This document shows positions 57,955 to 64,000 of a stretch of 64,000 nt of DNA, piece by piece. A program made the translations under genes and the position numbers. The stretch is from assembly GCA_002416125.1 (NCBI GenBank), contig DIBU01000006.1:1-64000 (forward strand). Reading direction: 5' to 3'. Below the pieces are notes generated by a model. It had not been told where the DNA came from. It ran no database searches and saw only the letters and a program-made list of their open reading frames with translations. Source of the DNA: Halieaceae bacterium UBA5044. Its GTDB lineage: Bacteria; Pseudomonadota; Gammaproteobacteria; Pseudomonadales; Halieaceae. The number at the start of each line of letters is the position of its first letter. Position 1 is the first letter of the stretch.

Positions 57955-58610
57955 AGAGCTTTACCGTGCTGGAGGGGTTGGTCGCGCCCATGGATCGCGC
58001 CAATGTCGATACCGACATGATCATCCCCAAGCAGTTTCTGAAGTCGATCAAGCGCAGCGGTTTCGGGCCCAACCTGTTCGACGAAATGCGCTATCTCGAT
58101 GAGGGGCAGCCCGGGCAGGACTGCAGCGGGCGCCCGCTGAATCCCGCGTTTCCCCTGAACCAGTCGCGCTATCAAGGTGCCACTGTACTGCTCGCGCGGG
58201 AAAACTTCGGCTGTGGGTCGAGTCGGGAGCATGCGCCCTGGGCGCTCGAGGACTACGGCTTTCGCTGTATCATCGCGCCCAGCTTCGCCGACATCTTCTA
58301 CAACAATTGCTTCAAGAACGGGATCCTGCCCGTGGTACTGCCGGCGGCAACCGTGGACAAGCTGTTCACTGCGCTCTACGCGGAAGAGGGCTACCGGCTG
58401 GCAATCGACCTGGAAGCGCAGACCGTGCGCACACCCATCGGGGAGGTGCTTCGCTTCGAGGTTGATGTGGCGCGTAAACACTGTCTCTTGAAGGGCCTGG
58501 ATGATATCGGGGTGACGCTGGAAAGCGCGGCCGCGATCCGGCAGTTCGAGGATCGGTGGCGGGAGCAGTCACCCTGGTTGTTCAACATGATCGGCAGGGG
58601 GCCGGTTTAA
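57951..58610 (+). CDS. leuD: 3-isopropylmalate dehydratase small subunit
   Basis: A 219-residue small subunit of isopropylmalate isomerase. It has MDRANVDTDMIIPKQFLKSIKRSGFG at the N-terminus and the substrate-binding loop LLARENFGCGSSREHAPWAL. Its length fits the bacterial LeuD family. Its start is inside the leuC stop, assuring equal subunit levels, and leuB follows one base after its stop. Confidence 0.97.
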   Translation: MKSFTVLEGLVAPMDRANVDTDMIIPKQFLKSIKRSGFGPNLFDEMRYLDEGQPGQDCSGRPLNPAFPLNQSRYQGATVLLARENFGCGSSREHAPWALEDYGFRCIIAPSFADIFYNNCFKNGILPVVLPAATVDKLFTALYAEEGYRLAIDLEAQTVRTPIGEVLRFEVDVARKHCLLKGLDDIGVTLESAAAIRQFEDRWREQSPWLFNMIGRGPV

Positions 58611-58611
58611 C

Positions 58612-59691
58612 ATGGCACGACGGATTCTGGTATTGCCGGGGGACTACATCGGTCCCGAAATCATGACGGAAGCGGTGCGGGTCCTGGAGACGGTGAACGA
58701 GCGCTTCACCCTCGGCCTGTCTCTGCAACACGGTTTGCTGGGCGGCGCCGCCATTGATGAACACGGGGTGCCGCTGCCCGATGCCACGCTGCAAGCTGCG
58801 CGGGACGCGGATGCGATCCTGTTGGGCGCCGTGGGCGGCCCGAAGTGGGACAACGTGGAACGGCATCTGCGGCCAGAACGGGGGTTGCTGGGTCTGCGCT
58901 CGCAGCTGGAGCTGTTCGGCAACCTGCGTCCGGCGATCCTGTATCCGCAGCTGGCAGATGCCTCCAGCCTGAAGCCGGAGGTGGTGGCGGGGCTGGATAT
59001 TCTCATCGTACGCGAGCTGACGGGTGGCATTTACTTCGGCGAGCCTCGCGGCATACGGACGCTGGAAAACGGCGAGCGGCAAGGGTTTAACACCTATGTG
59101 TACTCGGAGTCGGAAATCCGGCGCATCGGGCACCTGGCATTTGGCCTTGCGCGGCAGCGTGACCGTCGCGTCTGCTCGGTCGACAAGAGCAACGTACTGG
59201 AAGTCACTGTGCTCTGGCGAGAGGTCATGGAGGAGGTGGCGCGGGACTATCCTGACGTGGCACTCAGCCACATGTACGTCGACAATGCCGCCATGCAGCT
59301 GGTGCGGGCCCCAAAACAGTTTGACGTCATGGTAACGGGCAATATGTTTGGCGACATTCTGTCAGATGCCGCTGCCATGCTGACGGGCTCCATCGGCATG
59401 CTGCCGTCTGCCTCTCTGGACAAGAATGGCCGCGGCATGTACGAACCCTGCCATGGCTCGGCGCCCGATATCGCAGGGCAGGGCAAGGCCAACCCACTGG
59501 CAACCATCCTCTCGGTGGCAATGATGTTACGCTACACCCTTGACGAAGCAGACGCCGCCGCCGCCATCGAACAGGCGGTGAGCGACGTGCTCGACCAGGG
59601 GCTGCGCACGCCCGATATCGCCGCCGCCGGCCAGCGCGCGGTGTCAACCCGCGACATGGGTGCTGCCGTTGTGGCGGCGCTGCGCGGTTGA
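58612..59691 (+). CDS. leuB: 3-isopropylmalate dehydrogenase
   Basis: A 359-residue NAD-dependent beta-decarboxylating dehydrogenase, the third leucine-specific step. Visible signatures are LPGDYIGPEIMTEAVRVL, LLGAVGGPKWD, the substrate-binding ELTGGIYFGEPRG and VDKSNVLE. The metal/NAD region NMFGDILSDAAAMLTGSIGMLPSASL and HGSAPDIAGQGKANP complete the active site. The third gene of the leuCDB operon. Confidence 0.97.
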   Translation: MARRILVLPGDYIGPEIMTEAVRVLETVNERFTLGLSLQHGLLGGAAIDEHGVPLPDATLQAARDADAILLGAVGGPKWDNVERHLRPERGLLGLRSQLELFGNLRPAILYPQLADASSLKPEVVAGLDILIVRELTGGIYFGEPRGIRTLENGERQGFNTYVYSESEIRRIGHLAFGLARQRDRRVCSVDKSNVLEVTVLWREVMEEVARDYPDVALSHMYVDNAAMQLVRAPKQFDVMVTGNMFGDILSDAAAMLTGSIGMLPSASLDKNGRGMYEPCHGSAPDIAGQGKANPLATILSVAMMLRYTLDEADAAAAIEQAVSDVLDQGLRTPDIAAAGQRAVSTRDMGAAVVAALRG

Positions 59692-59719
59692 ACCTTCACA
59701 CAGAAATGCGAGGTTTTTT

Positions 59720-60745
59720 ATGAGCAAGCAGTATGACGTTGCCGTCGTCGGTGCTACCGGCGCGGTCGGCGAGACCATGATGTCGATACTTGAAGAGCGT
59801 GATTTTCCGGTGGGTACGCTGTATCCGCTGGCCAGCGCGCGCTCGGCGGGCAAAACCGTGACGTTTCGCGGCAAATCGGTGCGCGTGACGGATCTTGCCG
59901 AGTTCGACTTCAGCCAGGTGCAGATCGGCCTGTTCTCCGCCGGTGGCAGCATATCGGAAGAGTTTGCGCCGAAAGCCGCTGCAGCGGGCTGTATCGTTAT
60001 CGACAACACCTCCCATTTCCGGCGCGATGCGGACATTCCGTTGGTGGTGCCGGAGGTGAATCTGCCGGCACTCGCTGGCTATACCCAACGCAACATCATT
60101 GCCAACCCCAACTGCTCCACGATTCAGATGCTGGTTGCCCTGAAGCCCATTTACGATGCCGTCGGTATCGAGCGCATCAATGTCTGTACCTATCAGGCGG
60201 TGTCTGGCACCGGCAAAGAGGCTATCGAGGAACTTGCGGGGCAGACCGCGCGCCTGCTGAACGGGCAGTCTATTGACTGTGAGGTGTACCCCAAGCAGAT
60301 AGCGTTCAATGTGCTGCCGCACATCGACACCTTCCAGGACAATGGCTACACCCGGGAGGAGATGAAAATGGTCTGGGAGACGCAGAAAATCCTTGGTGAC
60401 GACAGCATTCAGGTCAACCCCACCTGCGTGCGCGTGCCGGTGTTCTTCGGCCATTCCGAAGCGGTGCATATCGAGACGCGCGAAAAAATCTCGGCTGCCG
60501 CCGCGCGCAAGCTGCTGGAGGATTTTCCGGGAATCACGGTGCTTGATGAGCGCGCCGATGGGGGTTATCCGACTGCGGTGACAGAGTCCGCCGGCAAGGA
60601 CGCCGTGTTTGTTGGCCGGATTCGGGAGGATATTTCCCATCCCCGCGGGCTGGACCTGTGGGTTGTATCCGACAACGTGCGCAAGGGTGCCGCGCTGAAC
60701 AGCATCCAGATTGCCGAGGCACTTATCCGGGGTTATATTGATTAA
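59720..60745 (+). CDS. asd: Aspartate-semialdehyde dehydrogenase
   Basis: A 341-residue NADPH enzyme making aspartate semialdehyde for lysine, threonine, methionine and diaminopimelate. It has the nucleotide-binding VVGATGAVGETMMSIL, the nucleophile Cys132 in NPNCSTIQM and VPVFFGHSEAVHIE with the catalytic His. Some Pseudomonas-like genomes carry a second usg-type paralogue here, but the active-site Cys and His are intact, so this copy should be functional. GAGG lies 6 bases before ATG 59720, 28 bases after leuB. Confidence 0.95.
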   Translation: MSKQYDVAVVGATGAVGETMMSILEERDFPVGTLYPLASARSAGKTVTFRGKSVRVTDLAEFDFSQVQIGLFSAGGSISEEFAPKAAAAGCIVIDNTSHFRRDADIPLVVPEVNLPALAGYTQRNIIANPNCSTIQMLVALKPIYDAVGIERINVCTYQAVSGTGKEAIEELAGQTARLLNGQSIDCEVYPKQIAFNVLPHIDTFQDNGYTREEMKMVWETQKILGDDSIQVNPTCVRVPVFFGHSEAVHIETREKISAAAARKLLEDFPGITVLDERADGGYPTAVTESAGKDAVFVGRIREDISHPRGLDLWVVSDNVRKGAALNSIQIAEALIRGYID

Positions 60746-60749
60746 ACCT

Positions 60750-60777
60750 TTGCGTTACAACATACTTGCGGTATCTT
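60750..60777 (+). promoter_or_regulatory. Candidate fimV promoter
   Basis: TTGCGT (60750-60755) and TATCTT (60772-60777) with a 16-base spacer lie about 75 bases before the fimV ATG, in the only gap between asd and fimV. Confidence 0.4.
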
Positions 60778-60854
60778 CGGAGTCGTCATAAAGGGGCTCG
60801 GGCTGCGTAAAAGACGGCTCAGGGGATGGCAGGGGAGCATAACAAGGCGTGTTT

Positions 60855-63194
60855 ATGGCTCGAAAGAAGCGGTTGGCAGTAGCACTGGCAGCCTTGGGGT
60901 GCCTGCAAGCAGGTTCTGTTTGGGCATTGGGGCTTGGCGAACTCTCGCTGAACTCGTTTCTGAACGAACCGTTGCGGGCGGAAGTGGGTCTGCTGGATGT
61001 TGGTAACCTCGACCAGGACCAGATCCGCGTCAGGCTGGCGACGGCAGACGACTTCGACCGGCTCGGCATCGACCGCGCCTATTTCCTGACGGGCATCAGC
61101 TTCGAAGTCCAGGTGGACAGGAACGGTCGCGGCAAGATCATCCTCACCTCGGAAGATCCGGTACTCGAACCCTACCTCGACTTCATCGTTGAAGCGCGCT
61201 GGCCGTCCGGCCGTTTACTGCGTAACTACACGGTGCTCGTCGATCCACCTGCTTTTGAGTCCCAGGGCACGACGGTGTCGGCCTCGCGTCGCGTGGCTGA
61301 AGTGGAGGGTACGCCAGAACCCGCCGCCACTGAGGTCGAGGCGGTCCCGGAGGGCACACGCGTGGGCATGCGCGAATCCAGCCTCGCGCCGGGGGCGATG
61401 CCCGAACGAAATTTTAGCGCAGGCACCGCTGCCGAGCCGGCGCCAGGTGCCCGCTACATGATTCGCCGCGACGAGACGCTGTGGACCATTGCACAGCGTG
61501 CCCGCCCGGAGGGCATTTCCGTGCAGCAGGCCATGCTGGAAATACAGCGCCTGAATCCGGATGCCTTTATTGACGGCAATATCAATCGCATCAAGGCGGG
61601 TTACATCATCTACCTGCCGGATAGCAGCGATGTCAATGCCAGTGAGACCGATGTCGCGGCTGTACTCGCAGAAGTGCGTCAGCAGAATGAAGACTGGCGC
61701 GCCGGCAGGGCTTCCACGCCCTCGTCTGCCGGGCCGGCGCTGCGGATTTCCGCAGGCGCGGCGAATGACGCTACCACCCCGGACAGTACTGGTGATGGCG
61801 CGGCCGCCACCGACAGCGATGCTGCGAGCAATGCCGCCAGTGCCGCAACCGAGAGTGCGCCCGTTTCCGCGGCAGACGCCGAGGCCATGCAGGGTGAGCG
61901 TGATGCGTTTGCGGAACAGTTGACTCGCCTCACCGAACGTCTGGACGCGCTGGAGCGCATGGTTGAGGTCAAAGACGCTGAAATTGCCTCTCTGCAGCAG
62001 GCTCTCGCTGCGGCGGAGGCATCGTCGTCCAGCGCAGCGGCGGCTGAGCCCGCGGCGGTTCCACCGGTGCCGTCTGTAGCGGAGGCGCAGCCACAGCCAC
62101 AGCCACAACCCGTAGCTCCAGAGGCATCAGGGGGCATGGGCGTCTGGCCCTATGTCGCGGGTGGCGGGCTGTTGGCGCTGCTGCTCGGCGGGCTGATGTG
62201 GCGACGTCGGCAGAATGACACAAGCGAGGAACCTGCCGCGCTGGTGCCTGTCGCTCGTCCACGGCAGAAAGAAGCCGATGCCTTTGACGACATCCAACTG
62301 CAGGACCACGCGGTTGAGTTCGATGACGAGAGCAGCGATGCCGAACCGGCCGCAACGCCGGCTGCGTCCGGGGACGATACAACCCTGCAGCGCGGCGGGC
62401 AGCGCGGCTACGGTGAGCGCAAGCACGATGAATACGCCTCCGACGTTGATGCCGGAGATGCTCTCGCCGAGGCAGATATCTACATTGCCTACGGGCGCTA
62501 CAGCCAGGCGATGGAATTGCTGCGCAAGGCGACCAGAACCGACCCGGACAACGCTTCGTACCACCTGAAACTGCTCGGCCTTGCGGCGGAAATGGGCGAC
62601 CGCGATGAAGCCGACCAGCAGATGATGGAACTGCAGCGCATCGGCGATGCAGACAGTATTGCCCGGGCTGAGCAGCTGTTGGCAGATGCCAGGTTGTCGG
62701 GCGCAGGCGAGCGTACCGGAGAGCCCGCGGATTTCTCGTCCGCCAGCGACCTCAGTGGGGATCTTGAGGACAGCGGGTTCCTGTCCGATCTCAATGACGA
62801 GCCCGCACCCAGGGCCACAGCGACGCAGGCCGATGACCTCTCGGCAGAGCTGCCTGAACTCGATGAATTGGGCAGCCTCGATGCGCGCGATGCACTGGTC
62901 CCTTCCGTAGACGAAGAACCGGAATTCCTCGATCTTGAAATCGAGGATGGCAGTGTTGAAGACCTGGATCTCTCCGCCGACTTCGAGAAGGCCCGCAGCG
63001 GTGGCGACAGCAGTGAGGACGACTTTGTGTTCGCCGATGACGGCGACCCGATGTCGACCAAGCTGGACCTGGCACGGGCCTACATCGATATGGGCGATGA
63101 CGATGGTGCACGGCAAATCCTCGACGAGGTGATGTCGGGCGGAAGTGCTGATCAGCAGCAGGAAGCACGGGAGTTGCTCGAGAGGCTTGGCTGA
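60855..63194 (+). CDS. fimV: FimV/HubP-type pole-organising protein
   Basis: A 779-residue single-pass inner-membrane protein of the FimV/HubP/TspA family, which organises the cell pole and type IV pilus function. It has a signal sequence (to about residue 24) and the conserved LGELSLNSFLNEPLRAEVGLLD domain. A LysM domain (about 199-255) is followed by a coiled coil and a PQPQPQP stretch, then a transmembrane helix near 430-450. The long acidic cytoplasmic part contains tetratricopeptide-like repeats (ADIYIAYGRYSQAMELLRKA). The FimV C-terminal motif DLARAYIDMGDDDGARQILDEV closes it. ATG 60855 is preferred over GTG 60849. Confidence 0.92.
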   Translation: MARKKRLAVALAALGCLQAGSVWALGLGELSLNSFLNEPLRAEVGLLDVGNLDQDQIRVRLATADDFDRLGIDRAYFLTGISFEVQVDRNGRGKIILTSEDPVLEPYLDFIVEARWPSGRLLRNYTVLVDPPAFESQGTTVSASRRVAEVEGTPEPAATEVEAVPEGTRVGMRESSLAPGAMPERNFSAGTAAEPAPGARYMIRRDETLWTIAQRARPEGISVQQAMLEIQRLNPDAFIDGNINRIKAGYIIYLPDSSDVNASETDVAAVLAEVRQQNEDWRAGRASTPSSAGPALRISAGAANDATTPDSTGDGAAATDSDAASNAASAATESAPVSAADAEAMQGERDAFAEQLTRLTERLDALERMVEVKDAEIASLQQALAAAEASSSSAAAAEPAAVPPVPSVAEAQPQPQPQPVAPEASGGMGVWPYVAGGGLLALLLGGLMWRRRQNDTSEEPAALVPVARPRQKEADAFDDIQLQDHAVEFDDESSDAEPAATPAASGDDTTLQRGGQRGYGERKHDEYASDVDAGDALAEADIYIAYGRYSQAMELLRKATRTDPDNASYHLKLLGLAAEMGDRDEADQQMMELQRIGDADSIARAEQLLADARLSGAGERTGEPADFSSASDLSGDLEDSGFLSDLNDEPAPRATATQADDLSAELPELDELGSLDARDALVPSVDEEPEFLDLEIEDGSVEDLDLSADFEKARSGGDSSEDDFVFADDGDPMSTKLDLARAYIDMGDDDGARQILDEVMSGGSADQQQEARELLERLG

Positions 63195-64000
63195 TTCAGG
63201 CGCAGATCAGGTATTCGCCAGTACATCGCTTCCTTCCGGGACCCGCATTGCCTGTCGCATAGAGTACGACGGCAGTGCCTACCACGGCTGGCAGGCGCAG
63301 CTCAAATCCCCTTCACCGACCGTGCAGGGCGCTTTGGAGCGTGCGCTTGAGCGCGTTGCCGCGCAACCTGTGCGGGTCCACTGTGCTGGCCGCACAGACG
63401 CGGGGGTGCACGGCCACGCCCAGATTATTCATTTCGACGCCCCCTGTGCCCGCACCGCGAAAGCCTGGGTGCTGGGTGGCAACAGCCACCTGCCGCCGGA
63501 CATTCGCATACATTGGGCGCAGCCAGTGGTGGAGACCTTTCACGCCCGGTTTTCCGCCCTGGCCCGACGTTACCGCTACATCATCGCCAATGGCACTGTG
63601 CGTCCGGCCCTCTGCCACCGTCAGCTGACCTGGCAGAGAAAGCCGCTGCAGGCGGAGCGCATGCACACCGCAGCGCAGGCATTGCTCGGCGAGCAGGATT
63701 TCAGTGCGTTTCGCGCCGCCGCCTGCCAGTCCAGCACACCGTTTCGCTGCGTCAATCATTGCACCGTGCAACGCTACGGTGAGCTCTTGGTCATTGATAT
63801 CGAAGCCAATGCCTTTCTCCACCACATGGTGCGCAATATCGCAGGCAGCCTGATGGCCGTCGGCAGTGGCGAGCAGTCGCTGGACTGGATTGCGGAGCTG
63901 TTGCAGGGCAGGGATCGCACGCGCGCAGCCGAAACCGCACCCGCAGAGGGCCTTTACCTGGTGGATGTCCGCTACCCATCCCAGTTTGGCCTGCCTGCCA
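63187..64000 (+). CDS. truA: tRNA pseudouridine synthase A (partial at the window end)
   Basis: An open frame from TTG 63187 to the window end (271 codons, no stop yet). It reads TRIACRIEYDGSAYHGWQAQ, then HCAGRTDAGVHGHAQ with the catalytic Asp71, then HHMVRNIAGSLMAVG and the end motif EGLYLVDVRYPSQFGL, matching TruA throughout. TruA makes pseudouridine at tRNA positions 38-40. No ATG or GTG is available near the expected start; TTG 63187 lies inside the fimV stop region and would give an N-terminus about 10 residues longer than in E. coli. Only a few C-terminal codons should be missing. Confidence 0.9.
   Translation, partial: MADSGADQVFASTSLPSGTRIACRIEYDGSAYHGWQAQLKSPSPTVQGALERALERVAAQPVRVHCAGRTDAGVHGHAQIIHFDAPCARTAKAWVLGGNSHLPPDIRIHWAQPVVETFHARFSALARRYRYIIANGTVRPALCHRQLTWQRKPLQAERMHTAAQALLGEQDFSAFRAAACQSSTPFRCVNHCTVQRYGELLVIDIEANAFLHHMVRNIAGSLMAVGSGEQSLDWIAELLQGRDRTRAAETAPAEGLYLVDVRYPSQFGLPA

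Noticed and set aside
62090..62115. A CAGCCA/CACAGC tandem repeat in fimV as a phase-variation tract
   Set aside because: The Pro-Gln codon repeats are short and in units of 6 bases, so slippage would not shift the frame; they encode a flexible linker before the membrane helix.

Overview
The window looks like a chromosomal segment of a high-GC gammaproteobacterium. The gene order lysR-leuC-leuD-leuB-asd-fimV-truA, the tamA-tamB pair, rlmKL and a Braun-type lipoprotein all fit Pseudomonas-like or marine Halieaceae-like bacteria. The family assignment is an inference from gene content; no marker gene settles it. Coding density is very high, genes often overlap by 4 bases, and GTG and TTG starts are frequent.

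Bases 1 to about 4,700 hold the right end of an integrated genetic element, visibly more AT-rich than the rest. A tyrosine integrase sits next to a duplicated 3' half of a tRNA-Arg(UCU) gene. To its left lies a leftward series of small DNA-binding or replication-like genes, an array of helically phased dyad repeats (iteron-like), hairpins over ribosome binding sites, and a terminator pointing against the operon. The element continues beyond the left edge.

Bases 4,900 to 11,800 are a surface-polysaccharide locus. UDP-glucuronate decarboxylase and a family 2 glycosyltransferase lie on the + strand. Converging on them is a four-gene overlapping operon with a priming phosphoglycosyltransferase, a WecG/TagA transferase, a GT-C-like membrane protein and an unknown membrane protein. 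Bases 11,900 to 23,700 are lipid, acyl-CoA and small-molecule metabolism: esterase, acyltransferase, basic amino acid decarboxylase, dienelactone hydrolase, maleylacetoacetate isomerase, a thiolase-like/phosphotransferase/DUF6285 trio, then a FadI/FadJ-type beta-oxidation pair.

Bases 23,700 to 26,500 form a compact cell-wall group: three L,D-transpeptidase-family genes around a small lipoprotein with a C-terminal lysine. Bases 26,500 to 33,000 carry putA with a divergent Lrp-type regulator, a short asparaginase and a polyphosphate:AMP phosphotransferase. Then come a methyltransferase, tamA-tamB, an OmpA-type lipoprotein, a membrane hydrolase, an aminotransferase and pyruvate phosphate dikinase (33,000 to 44,700).

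Bases 44,800 to 56,400 hold two luciferase-like oxidoreductases, two acyl-CoA dehydrogenases, two overlapping unknown lipoproteins, a helix-turn-helix protein and rlmKL. A roughly 300-base AT-rich gap follows with a perfect palindrome of two DnaA boxes, then a flavodoxin-like protein and a thioesterase. The right end is leucine biosynthesis (leuCDB under a divergent LysR regulator), asd, fimV and the start of truA, which runs off the window.
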